DNA from: Desulforhopalus sp.
GTDB taxonomy: Bacteria > Desulfobacterota > Desulfobulbia > Desulfobulbales > Desulfocapsaceae
Length of the DNA stretch: 37,764 nucleotides
Reading direction: 5' to 3'
NCBI GenBank assembly: GCA_023231425.1
Contig: JALNVI010000022.1
Coordinates: 1-37,764, forward strand
In this document: piece after piece, positions 24,563 through 32,257 of the stretch
Layout: each line of letters starts with the position of its first letter
Numbering within the stretch: position 1 is the stretch's first letter
The notes under the pieces: model-generated
The model's input: only the letters and a program-made list of their open reading frames with translations
Databases searched by the model: none
What the model was told of the DNA's origin: nothing
Position numbers and translations under genes: made by a program

Positions 24563-24700
24563 GGGAACATCAAATAACCAGTCTTTCGCCCATTTTCTTC
24601 GTTATAGTTAAAAATTTATCATCAGGATATCAAAAGAGCTGTGGTAAATTTTCTTCTGTGCCTCGAATATGAACGAAATACAAGGTTATCCAGGGGACCC
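24563..24700 (+). repeat. MITE-like repeat copy R3 with 4-bp target duplication
   Basis: The copy begins GGGAACATCAAATAACC and ends GGTTATCCAGGGGACCC. Identical ATGA tetramers flank it (24559-24562 and 24701-24704). It is shorter than R2 because the central block between AATTTATC and ATATCAAA is reduced. It occupies the divergent gap between the small zinc-ribbon gene and arfB, just upstream of the arfB promoter. Confidence 0.85.
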
Positions 24701-24716
24701 ATGAATTCCTGTTTAA

Positions 24717-24745
24717 TAGACAAAAACGCAACGATTCGATATTAT
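24717..24745 (+). promoter_or_regulatory. Candidate arfB promoter
   Basis: TAGACA (24717-24722), a 17-base spacer and TATTAT (24740-24745) each differ from consensus by one base. The promoter starts 16 bases after the end of repeat copy R3. Confidence 0.6.
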
Positions 24746-24782
24746 AGCAGAAATTTTTTTAAATATCACGAGGGAGAAGATC

Positions 24783-25202
24783 ATGCCGATCATAATCAGT
24801 AACAACGTCATTCTGAGTGATGACGAAGTCGAGATAAGTGCTGTTCGCGCACAGGGAGCCGGCGGGCAGAACGTCAACAAAGTCGCCACGGCCATCCATC
24901 TGCGCTTCAATATTATCTCCTCCTCCCTGCCTTATTTCTACAAAGAGCGTCTCCTGGCAAAGAGCGACGGGCGAATCACTGCCGATGGCGTGGTGGTCAT
25001 CAAGGCACAGCAGTACCGCAGTCAATTGAAGAACAGAGAGGACGCTGTCACCCGCCTTGTTGAACTGATCCAGAGCGTGACGGTTACACTCAAGAGAAGA
25101 CGTCCGACCCGGCCGGGGCGAGCGTCGAAAGAGAAACGACTGCAGGGTAAAAACAACCGCAGCCGGGTAAAAAAAATGCGAGGAAAGGTGCACGAAGAGT
25201 AA
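24783..25202 (+). CDS. arfB: Peptidyl-tRNA hydrolase ArfB (ribosome rescue)
   Basis: The product is 139 residues, the normal ArfB/YaeJ length. The catalytic GGQ loop is at residues 27-29 in AQGAGGQNVNKVATA, within a release-factor domain 3-like fold. The C-terminal tail from about residue 105 is strongly basic (RRRPTRPGRASKEKRLQGKNNRSRVKKMRGK), the part that enters the empty mRNA channel of stalled ribosomes. It hydrolyses peptidyl-tRNA on non-stop ribosomes. GGGAGAAG lies just upstream of the ATG. Repeat copies flank the gene on both sides, and one begins a single base after its stop. Confidence 0.93.
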   Translation: MPIIISNNVILSDDEVEISAVRAQGAGGQNVNKVATAIHLRFNIISSSLPYFYKERLLAKSDGRITADGVVVIKAQQYRSQLKNREDAVTRLVELIQSVTVTLKRRRPTRPGRASKEKRLQGKNNRSRVKKMRGKVHEE

Positions 25203-25203
25203 A

Positions 25204-25319
25204 GGGGACATCGAATAATCACCCATCTTCTTCGTTACAGTCAAAAATTTTCTCTCGAAGGGAAGTACTGGGCTCCGATATCAAAGTTATGCCTGCGGTA
25301 AATTCCCTTCTGTGCCTCA
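25204..25319 (+). repeat. MITE-like repeat copy R4, right end lost
   Basis: The copy starts GGGGACATCGAATAATC one base after the arfB stop codon and matches the family through TCTGTGCCTC at 25319. There the sequence changes abruptly, so the right inverted repeat is missing. The 130 bases that follow, up to the hisA stop, show no gene. Confidence 0.75.
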
Positions 25320-25449
25320 ACAACTTGTTTCACAGCCATGCCAATCAGCGTGCTCAACCGTGGCAGAGCAGAGGGATCCGTTTTATAAAACGCTCAATCT
25401 CTTTCCGCTGTCTGTCCTTGTCCTGTTCCCTTTTCGTCCTTGAAAAAAC

Positions 25450-26202
25450 TTACCTCGATAAGGCGGCAACCTCGCTGTAGTGCAGTCCGGTACCACCAAA
25501 GATATCAAGAGCGCTGCCAACGGTGTAGTCGAGGCGACCGCCGCTCAACTCCTCAATAAGATGAATATCTTCCATGCAGCTTATTCCCCCCGCGTAGGTG
25601 GCGGGAATTGGAGAGAGTCGGCCGAGGCGGGCAACCAGCTCCCGTTCCACCCCCCGGCACTTCCCTTCCACATCCACCGCATGAATAAGGAATTCGGCAC
25701 AAAATGCCGCCAGCTCCTGTAATATGCTGCCATCCACCACTACCTTTGTAAATTTCTGCCAGCGGTCGGTGACGATATAGTAATCATCAGCTCTGCGACG
25801 ACAGCTGAGGTCCAGAACCAGTCGTTTTACCCCCACCGCGTCAACAATTTTTCTGAGACTGTCCATATCAATTTCACCGTCCTTAAAAACTGCAGAGGTG
25901 ACAATAACATGGGATGCCCCCGCCTCGATCCAGCTGGCAGCATTTTCAGCGTTGACACCACCACCGAGCTGCAGGCCTCCCGGCCAGGCGGCGAGGGCCT
26001 CTTTTGCCACAGTGTCATTGCCTGCGCCGAGCTTGATAATATGCCCTCCGGTAAGATTATCCCGGCGGTAGAGTTCGGCAAACCAGGCAGGCGGCTTTTC
26101 GGCAACAAAGTTGGTATCGGGGCTGGCAGTGTCAGTCAGTGAACCACCGACAATCTGTTTAACAACACCGTCGTGCAGATCAATACAGGGACGAAATTTC
26201 AT
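25450..26202 (-). CDS. hisA: Eukaryotic-type HisA (ProFAR isomerase)
   Basis: The product is 250 residues. It isomerises ProFAR to PRFAR, step four of histidine synthesis. It matches the eukaryotic (yeast HIS6-like) class rather than ordinary bacterial HisA: FRPCIDLHDGVVKQIVGGSL at the start, GGHIIKLGAGNDTVAKEAL, QLGGGVNAENA, HVIVTSAVF, LVLDLSCRRR, FLIHAVDVEGKCRGV and DYTVGSALDIFGG. The first catalytic Asp is in CIDLHDG. The second-half DVEG replaces the T-D-x-x-x-D-G form of bacterial HisA, as in yeast. A ribosome site AAAGG precedes the ATG. No other his gene is adjacent, so it is not in a his operon here. Confidence 0.92.
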   Translation of the reverse strand: MKFRPCIDLHDGVVKQIVGGSLTDTASPDTNFVAEKPPAWFAELYRRDNLTGGHIIKLGAGNDTVAKEALAAWPGGLQLGGGVNAENAASWIEAGASHVIVTSAVFKDGEIDMDSLRKIVDAVGVKRLVLDLSCRRRADDYYIVTDRWQKFTKVVVDGSILQELAAFCAEFLIHAVDVEGKCRGVERELVARLGRLSPIPATYAGGISCMEDIHLIEELSGGRLDYTVGSALDIFGGTGLHYSEVAALSR

Positions 26203-26233
26203 AGCCTTTCAAGGTTCGAGGGGAGAAAGAAGG

Positions 26234-26281
26234 AATAATAAAAAAGGGGCAGAACGTCCTTAAAGAACGCTCTGCCCCTTT
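26234..26281 (-). terminator. Terminator of the P-loop ATPase gene
   Basis: In the minus direction a GC-rich stem (arms about 26267-26281 and 26243-26257, one mismatch) with a 9-base loop is followed by TTTTTTATTATT. It lies 28 bases past the ATPase stop and 32 bases before the hisA start, so hisA probably has its own promoter or depends on read-through. Confidence 0.85.
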
Positions 26282-26308
26282 CAAAAAACGCCATGGAAGG
26301 GCAAAGAA

Positions 26309-26992
26309 TCAGCCCTTCTTGATCAGCAGGGTGGAGGGATCCAGGTTAAGTGAGGTCCCAACCTTCACTCTGGAGGAATCACTCTTGAGAATGTCGAGAG
26401 TAATCTCTTTTTCCGCCGGACTGATGAGCAACACGTTGTTAAAAAGGTCTTCGATTTCATTACAGGGTGCCGGAACACCGGAAGCGCTCTTCCGGTCATC
26501 ACCCCGATGACTGGTGGCAGAGAACCATGCCATCTGCAGATTGCGCTCTTTGATAAAGGCAATCAACTCTTCAAGATCAGAGCGGGAACAGTTTTCAAAA
26601 TCATAGTCATCAATAATCAAACAGTCCGGGCTGAAAATGTCCTGATCCACCAGGTCATCAAAACGCTCGGCAAGCAGAGCTTTGGAGAAAGAACTCTCTT
26701 GAAAAGTCATGATCATGCGCTGCTTCATGACCCCGGGGATCTTTTCCATATCCTCGCCATTGATGGTACGCAGCAGATCGGCATACCAGGTACGGGTCTT
26801 TTCCACACCTGCGCCGATGGCAACGTGCAGCACTTTATTCCCCTGAAGCATATTGTCCAGAGCAAACTGTACCAGAATAGCAGTCTTCCCAACACCGGCG
26901 CGGGCGATAACCAGGCCGATGGAGGGGGCTTGTGTTGAGGCGCTGATGTCCAGCGCCCGCAGGGGGGTTTTCTCGTTCAATTGATTTCCCAT
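26309..26992 (-). CDS. RecA/KaiC-like P-loop ATPase of unknown role
   Basis: The product is 227 residues and soluble. The Walker A motif is ARAGVGKT (residues 30-37), with Walker B DCLIIDDYDF near residue 128. The region between, with long helices and a VLHVAIGAGVEKTRTWYADLL segment, and the later MAWFSATSH resembling a sensor strand, fit a RecA/DnaB/KaiC-type core in minimal form. There are no DNA-binding or partner domains that I can name. GAGGTG stands just before the ATG. It lies 126 bases after the EF-G gene on the same strand and ends at its own strong terminator. The work it does is not known. Confidence 0.75.
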   Translation of the reverse strand: MGNQLNEKTPLRALDISASTQAPSIGLVIARAGVGKTAILVQFALDNMLQGNKVLHVAIGAGVEKTRTWYADLLRTINGEDMEKIPGVMKQRMIMTFQESSFSKALLAERFDDLVDQDIFSPDCLIIDDYDFENCSRSDLEELIAFIKERNLQMAWFSATSHRGDDRKSASGVPAPCNEIEDLFNNVLLISPAEKEITLDILKSDSSRVKVGTSLNLDPSTLLIKKG

Positions 26993-27118
26993 GAGTTCAC
27001 CTCATTTATAATGGATAGCTCCCGCATAAGACTTCACCAGGTGGAGCAGCGGGAGACATTCTTATAGTTTACTCCCTGACACAAAAAATATCAGGAATAC
27101 CGTGTTCGAGCGGCGGAA

Positions 27119-29206
27119 TCAGCCGTTCTTACGTTCCTCTTCATATTTTTTGATCAGTTCATCACCAACGCTTTTCGGAACCGGCTTAAAGTTGGCGAAT
27201 TCCATGGTAAACTCAGCCTTGCCCTGAGTAAGTGAACGCAGGGTGGTGGAATAACCGAACATCTCAGAGAGCGGAACCTCGGCCTCAATAACAGAATAGC
27301 TGCCGTCTTCGTTTGTCCCGATAATCATGCCGCGACGCTGGTTGATGGAACCCATTACAGGACCCTGGAACTCACTGGGGCCTTCAACCGCCACCTTCAT
27401 GATCGGCTCCATAATGGTCGGACTGGCCTTCAGATAGCCCTCACGGAAAGCCCCTGCAGCTGCAAGCTGGAAGGCAACGTCGGAGGAGTCAACGGCATGG
27501 AAGGCACCGTCATTTACAGTGCAGCGGACACCGACAATCGGAGCACCGCAAAGTGCACCTTTTACCATCGACTTGTGAAAACCTTTATCACAGGAACTGA
27601 TAAATTCGCGGGGAATGGAACCACCGACGATCTTGTCAACAAACTCGTAGTCGCCCTCTTCCAGCGGCTCCATAAAGCCGGCAACGCGACCGAACTGTCC
27701 GGAACCACCAGTCTGTTTCTTGTGGGTGTAGTTGAAATCAGCACGCTGGCTGATAGTTTCACGATAGGCAACCTGCGGAGCACCGACCTGAACCTCAGCC
27801 TGGTATTCACGCTTCATCCGTTCGATATACACCTCAAGATGCAGCTCACCCATCCCGGAGATAATGGTCTCACCGGTCTCATGGTCAACGAAGGTTTTGA
27901 AGGTGGGGTCTTCCTTGGTGAAACGGTTCAAAGCCTTGGACATGTTGATCTGAGACTTGTTATCCGCCGGAACAATGGCAAGAGAGATAACCGGCTCGGG
28001 AACATGCATGGAGGTCATGGAGACGTTCATGCCTTCAGCGGTGAAGGTATCACCAGAGGCACATTCAATTCCGAACAGGGCGACGATATCGCCGGAACCA
28101 CAGTCCTCGATTTCTTCCATCTCATCGGCATGCATCCGGCAGAGGCGACCAACACGGACCTTTTTCCCGGTACGACTGTTGATCACGGTGTCGCCCTTGT
28201 GCAGTTCACCCTGATAGGTACGCACATAGGTCAACTGGCCATAACGCCCGTCTTCCAGTTTGAAGGCCAGCATGATAAGGGGATCTTCCGGATTGTTGGA
28301 AACTGCGAACTCTTCCTCACCCTTGTTCAAGTCAAGAGCCATGTTGGTAACATCAGTCGGAGAGGGCAGAAAAATATCAACAGCCTCAAGCAGCAGCTGT
28401 ACGCCCTTATTTTTATAGGCAGAACCCATCATGACGGGGGTGAATTCAAGATCGATGGTGCCCCTGCGGATGGCGCTGTAGATAATTGCGGGATCAATAT
28501 TGTCACGCCCCTCAAGCAGAGCTTCCATCAGCTCTTCGGAGTACATGGAGACCTCTTCGAGCAGAGCCTCGCGGCGTTCAGACGCCTCCCGGACCATCTC
28601 TGCAGGGATCTCTTCCATACGGATTGTTTCCCCATTGTCGCCATCAAAATAAACCGCCTTCATAAGAATGAGGTCGACCATCCCCTGGAGGTTGGCTTCA
28701 AGGCCAATGGGCATCTGCACCAGGTGGGCGTTGAGGTCAAGTTTATCCCGCAGCATGCCGGTAACCTTATAGGGATTTGCACCGGTACGGTCACACTTGT
28801 TGATGAAGGCAATGCGGGGGACATTGTAGCGGGTCATCTGCCGATTGACGGTGATGGACTGGGACTGTACCCCCGCAACGGAGTCAAGAATCAACACCGC
28901 GCCGTCGAGAACACGCAGTGCGCGCTCTACTTCCACGGTGAAGTCAACGTGGCCGGGGGTGTCAATAATATTAATGTCGATATCTTTCCAGGTACAGTGC
29001 GTAGCAGCAGACTGGATGGTGATACCGCGCTCCCGCTCGAGTTCCATGGAGTCCATTGTTGCGCCGACACCATCTTTACCACGAACCTCATGGATGGCAT
29101 GAATTCTGTTAGTATAGAAAAGAATCCGCTCTGTCAGGGTCGTTTTTCCTGAATCAATGTGAGCGCTGATCCCGATGTTACGTACTTTGGACAAATCCTT
29201 GTTCAT
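27119..29206 (-). CDS. fusA: Elongation factor G, spd/mitochondrial EF-G1 type
   Basis: The product is 695 residues with the full five-domain EF-G plan. The GTPase motifs are AHIDSGKT (G1, residues 15-22), the switch region RERGITIQSAATHC, DTPGHVDF (G3) and NKCDRTG (G4). The N-terminal sequence RNIGISAHIDSGKTTLTERI, HEVRGKDGVGATMDSMELE and INIIDTPGHVDFTVEVERALRVLDGAV follows mitochondrial EF-G1 and the bacterial spdEFG1 group rather than classic EF-G (AHIDAGKTTTTER). Domain IV has HKKQTGGSGQFGRV and domain V has VMGSINQRRGMIIG. It is expected to drive ribosomal translocation. It is not in the str operon, as no rpsL, rpsG or tuf is adjacent. Confidence 0.95.
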   Translation of the reverse strand: MNKDLSKVRNIGISAHIDSGKTTLTERILFYTNRIHAIHEVRGKDGVGATMDSMELERERGITIQSAATHCTWKDIDINIIDTPGHVDFTVEVERALRVLDGAVLILDSVAGVQSQSITVNRQMTRYNVPRIAFINKCDRTGANPYKVTGMLRDKLDLNAHLVQMPIGLEANLQGMVDLILMKAVYFDGDNGETIRMEEIPAEMVREASERREALLEEVSMYSEELMEALLEGRDNIDPAIIYSAIRRGTIDLEFTPVMMGSAYKNKGVQLLLEAVDIFLPSPTDVTNMALDLNKGEEEFAVSNNPEDPLIMLAFKLEDGRYGQLTYVRTYQGELHKGDTVINSRTGKKVRVGRLCRMHADEMEEIEDCGSGDIVALFGIECASGDTFTAEGMNVSMTSMHVPEPVISLAIVPADNKSQINMSKALNRFTKEDPTFKTFVDHETGETIISGMGELHLEVYIERMKREYQAEVQVGAPQVAYRETISQRADFNYTHKKQTGGSGQFGRVAGFMEPLEEGDYEFVDKIVGGSIPREFISSCDKGFHKSMVKGALCGAPIVGVRCTVNDGAFHAVDSSDVAFQLAAAGAFREGYLKASPTIMEPIMKVAVEGPSEFQGPVMGSINQRRGMIIGTNEDGSYSVIEAEVPLSEMFGYSTTLRSLTQGKAEFTMEFANFKPVPKSVGDELIKKYEEERKNG

Positions 29207-29545
29207 CTGCTGACCTCTACAACGTTATTGGCCGGTGGCTCCGACCGCGCTTTTAGAAAGAAAAGGGGGGGGTAAAGAATGAGAGATTTCGCTCGGATTC
29301 AGGATACAGCAAAAAACTTCTCTACGGGTATCTGTTTAATATTCCAGAGAAAAACTTTCGATTGCTGCAAAGAAACTGATAGAAATATCAATTATTCAAG
29401 GTTCCCGGAAGAGCCACAACCTTCCTGCAACTCCCGCCTTACAACCAGTTATCCTCCCGCAAAAAGGGAGAAATTTACGAAAAATAATCCTTCAACATAG
29501 ACGATGGAAGGGCAAATTGCCAGCAAAAAAAGTGACGGGGCTCTT
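29207..29545. other. Intergenic stretch with a lone repeat end
   Basis: This gap between fusA and the ATL gene contains ATTATTCAAGGTTCCC at 29391-29406, which matches the right inverted terminus of the dispersed family (GGTTATTCAAGATACCC). No matching left end is clear. The rest shows no gene; the purine run at 29253-29276 is near the fusA leader. Confidence 0.45.
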
Positions 29546-29866
29546 TCAGCTGCCGTCCCAGCCGAAGCAGGCAAGATCAATGCGGCCGCTGGCATCAAAT
29601 ACAATGCCTTCTTCTTCAAGGAGCTGACGCTGCCAGAGATGTCCTCCCGAACTGCGAGGGGAGATCCTTCCCTCCCTGTTAACGACGCGATGCCAGGGAA
29701 GATTGTATTTTTCGGAGGAAGAAGAGAGAAGCCGGGAAACCTGTCTGGCCCCCCGGGGACTTCCAGCAAGAGCAGCTATGTCGCCATAGGTGGTAACCCG
29801 TCCTGCCGGAATTTTTTGAAGCAGACCTGTTGCCTGCAGGGAGAACTGCTGCATAAAAGAACTCAT
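29546..29866 (-). CDS. Alkyltransferase-like protein (ATL), DNA damage recognition
   Basis: The product is 106 residues, the C-terminal domain length of O6-methylguanine methyltransferases. It keeps the helix-turn-helix and arginine finger block RVTTYGDIAALAGSPRGARQVSRLL, but the active site normally reading PCHRV is PWHRVV, so the alkyl-accepting Cys is Trp58. This is the definition of ATL proteins, which bind O6-alkylguanine and hand it to nucleotide excision repair instead of repairing it. The ATG has no strong ribosome site in view. It lies between fusA and ygiQ on the same strand but is separated from both by more than 300 bases. Confidence 0.92.
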   Translation of the reverse strand: MSSFMQQFSLQATGLLQKIPAGRVTTYGDIAALAGSPRGARQVSRLLSSSSEKYNLPWHRVVNREGRISPRSSGGHLWQRQLLEEEGIVFDASGRIDLACFGWDGS

Positions 29867-30036
29867 TTAGAACTCGCGACAGGAAAGCCCGACGTGTCTT
29901 TTAAAGGGTTTAATATCAAAGAGCCCCTCTTCCAGGCAGCACCGAGCTCAAGATATTCAGACAACCGGAGATTCCTCCCCGGCAACTCCGCGTTGCTGCT
30001 TTTCCCGAATGGCGCCATGCGCTGAAGGGCTCTTCA

Positions 30037-30209
30037 GAATACCCTGGAAATCGCCCATCCTCTTTGTTACAGTCAAAAATTTATCCTCCGACAAAGCGAG
30101 GAACGAGACGTCGAGGTAAGCGACAGACTCCGATATCAAAGTTATACCTCCAGGGAATTTCCTCCTGTACCTCGAATATGAACGAAGTACACAATTATTC
30201 AAGAGACCC
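30037..30209 (+). repeat. MITE-like repeat copy R5 (long form)
   Basis: The left end is degraded (ATACCCTGGAAATCGCCC). The interior has TTTGTTACAGTCAAAAATTT, a 27-base block at 30089-30115 shared exactly with copy R6, then GATATCAAAGTTATACC and CTCGAATATGAACGAAGTAC. It ends AATTATTCAAGAGACCC at 30209, one base before the ygiQ stop codon. It makes up half of the 344-base gap after the ATL start. Confidence 0.8.
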
Positions 30210-30210
30210 T

Positions 30211-32010
30211 TTATTGCTTTTTCCTCGGTTTCCGACTTCTCTTTTGTTCTGAGATCCGCGCCACAGGACTGCTCTTACCCTGCGTCTTTTGAAGATTTTG
30301 TCCCTGCCGCCGAGGAGACTTTCCATCTCTCGGCCGGGCAACCAGTGCTCCCTTCTGCTTCTCTTTGCGAGCAGGATCTCGCTCCACAAAGATCTTTTCG
30401 CCGGTCTGGAAGTCACACCCCGTGGCATACATCAGGGTGGACCATGTGGAGGGTGTCGGCGTGAAAATCTGCACCTGCTCCGGTGTCATTCCCAGCTTTT
30501 CATGACAGAAAACCCGTGTCTCCTCCATATCCCGCAAAGTACAGCCAGGATGCGCGGCGATAAAATAGTAGGTGAGAAACTGTTTCTTCCCGGCCTCCTT
30601 TGAGAGACGGTCAAACTCCTCCTTAAACTTCAGCAGCTCCTCAATATCGGGTTTGCCCATCAGTCGCAACACTTTTTTACTGGTATGCTCCGGAGCAAGT
30701 TTCAACTGGCCGGAGACATGATCACGGCAAATCTTCCGGATATAGCGCGCCCCGTTTTTGTGATCAGCGAGGATGAGATCCTGACGGATTCCTGAACTGA
30801 CAAAAACTTTTTTCACCCCCGCTATCGCCTCAACTGCGGCCAGCAGATCGAGCTGCGCGCCGTGATCCGGTCGCAGAGAAGGGCAGATTGTCGGATAGAG
30901 GCAGCGCCGGTCGGGACAGGCACCCTTTTTTAACTTTTTCTGGCACTCAAAACCATACATGTTGGCGGTAGGGCCACCGATATCATGAATATATCCCTTG
31001 AAATCCGGCTGCGCTGCCATCAGCTTTGCCTCTTGAACAATCGACTCTTTGCTCCGGCTGCTCACCGTCCGCCCCTGGTGCACCGCTATCGCGCAGAAAT
31101 TGCACTCGCCATAGCAGCCGTAGTGCGAGGGAATGGAAAAACGCAGGGTCTCCATTGCGCGCACCTCACCCTGTTGCGCATAGAAGGGATGCACCGCCCG
31201 CTCGTAATTGAGATCATGCAGCGCATCCATCTCCTCCTGCGTCGAGGGGAGAGGCGGTGCAGACAGAACCAGCCAGCGGTTGCCATATTTCTGGCAAAGT
31301 GGCTCAGCAGTGATGGCGTCCATATTATTATAGAAGAGCTCGAAGCTCCGGGCGTATGCAGCCATACTGCCCTGTGTTTCTTCAAAGGAAGGCAGCTCCA
31401 GTCCCCGCGGTTCATCAAGAATTCGGGCCAGCCCGCGAATTCCTTCAACCGACTGCCCGTCACGCAGAGCACAGGCAAACTCAAGGGCACTGTTGTGCCC
31501 CATACCAAAGATGAGATAATCCGCCTTGGCATCAAGAAGAATGGAACGCCGCACTTTGCGGCTGGTGGAGTCGTAGTGAGCAATGCGCCGCAGGCTCGCC
31601 TCAATCCCGCCGAGAAGGATGGGCACCGTGTTCTTGTTCCAGCGGCGAATGAGATTGGTATACGCAATCACTGCCCGATCAGGTCGGCGGATGTTGTCAC
31701 CACCGGGGGTGTAATCGTCTCTTTTACGACGTTTCCCGGAGGCAGTGTAGTTGGCGACCATAGAGTCCACCGCGCCACCAGTCACCCCCCAGAAGAGGGT
31801 CGGCTCGCCGAGGCGGGTGATATCGACAGCGCTGTCGATATCCGGTTGGGCAATGATCGCCACCTTGAATCCATTGGCACTAAGATGGTGCCCGATAAGA
31901 GCAATCCCCATAAAAGGGGAATCAATCCAGGTATCGCCGCTGACGAGAATAATATCCGGACGATCCCAGCCGAGCTCGTCCATCTCCTGCCGTGTTGTGG
32001 GAAGAAACAT
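30211..32010 (-). CDS. ygiQ: YgiQ family radical SAM protein
   Basis: The product is 599 residues. An N-terminal B12-binding-like region (DIILVSGDTWIDSPFMGIALIGHHL) is typical of YgiQ. The radical SAM cluster motif is C299-x3-C303-x2-C306 in GCYGECNFCAIAVHQGR, followed by KGYIHDIGGPTANMYG and a further cysteine group KKGACPDRRCLYPTICP. LKLAPEHTSKKVLRLMGKP and FTPTPSTWSTLMYATG are conserved C-terminal blocks. The last 60 residues are basic low complexity. The reaction is unknown. The ATG lacks a strong Shine-Dalgarno (AGGTGA lies nearby). Repeat copies flank it at both ends, R5 touching the stop and R6 about 70 bases upstream of the start. Confidence 0.93.
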   Translation of the reverse strand: MFLPTTRQEMDELGWDRPDIILVSGDTWIDSPFMGIALIGHHLSANGFKVAIIAQPDIDSAVDITRLGEPTLFWGVTGGAVDSMVANYTASGKRRKRDDYTPGGDNIRRPDRAVIAYTNLIRRWNKNTVPILLGGIEASLRRIAHYDSTSRKVRRSILLDAKADYLIFGMGHNSALEFACALRDGQSVEGIRGLARILDEPRGLELPSFEETQGSMAAYARSFELFYNNMDAITAEPLCQKYGNRWLVLSAPPLPSTQEEMDALHDLNYERAVHPFYAQQGEVRAMETLRFSIPSHYGCYGECNFCAIAVHQGRTVSSRSKESIVQEAKLMAAQPDFKGYIHDIGGPTANMYGFECQKKLKKGACPDRRCLYPTICPSLRPDHGAQLDLLAAVEAIAGVKKVFVSSGIRQDLILADHKNGARYIRKICRDHVSGQLKLAPEHTSKKVLRLMGKPDIEELLKFKEEFDRLSKEAGKKQFLTYYFIAAHPGCTLRDMEETRVFCHEKLGMTPEQVQIFTPTPSTWSTLMYATGCDFQTGEKIFVERDPARKEKQKGALVARPRDGKSPRRQGQNLQKTQGKSSPVARISEQKRSRKPRKKQ

Positions 32011-32078
32011 AAAAAATCACCTCGTAAAGGATGCACAGGCCGAGTCTTCAACAACAAACCTCGCAGTGCAGAAAATAA

Positions 32079-32241
32079 GGGGACCTTGAATAACCAGGCT
32101 TTCACCCAGCTTCTTCGTTACAGCCAAAAATTTATCCTCCGACAAAGCGAGGAACGAGACGTCGAGATATCAGTCATGGCTCTAATAAATTTTCTCCTGC
32201 GCCTTGAATATGAACGAAATAGAAGGTTATTCAAGATACCC
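32079..32241 (+). repeat. MITE-like repeat copy R6 (best terminal inverted repeats)
   Basis: The left end GGGGACCTTGAATAACC (32079-32095) and the right end GGTTATTCAAGATACCC (32225-32241) are inverted repeats with 15 of 17 positions matching. The 27-base block at 32140-32166 is shared with R5. AAAAATTTATCC in the left half and AATAAATTTTCTCC in the right half are also inverted, so the whole unit is a long imperfect palindrome. Flanks are ATAA and TGAA, so a target duplication is not clear. Confidence 0.88.
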
Positions 32242-32257
32242 TGAAGACAAAAAAAAA

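Noticed and set aside
25356..25449. In-frame continuation of hisA past its TAA for about 31 codons
   Set aside because: HisA is already full length at the TAA and the continuation (ending before the repeat R4) matches nothing in the family; chance openness is likely.
27497..29152. A 551-codon open frame on the plus strand opposite fusA
   Set aside because: It is exactly antisense to the clearly identified EF-G gene, has no recognisable motif, and reflects the codon bias of that gene.
30985..32244. A 419-codon plus-strand frame opposite ygiQ
   Set aside because: Antisense to a confident YgiQ gene and runs into repeat R6; no motif or ribosome site supports it.
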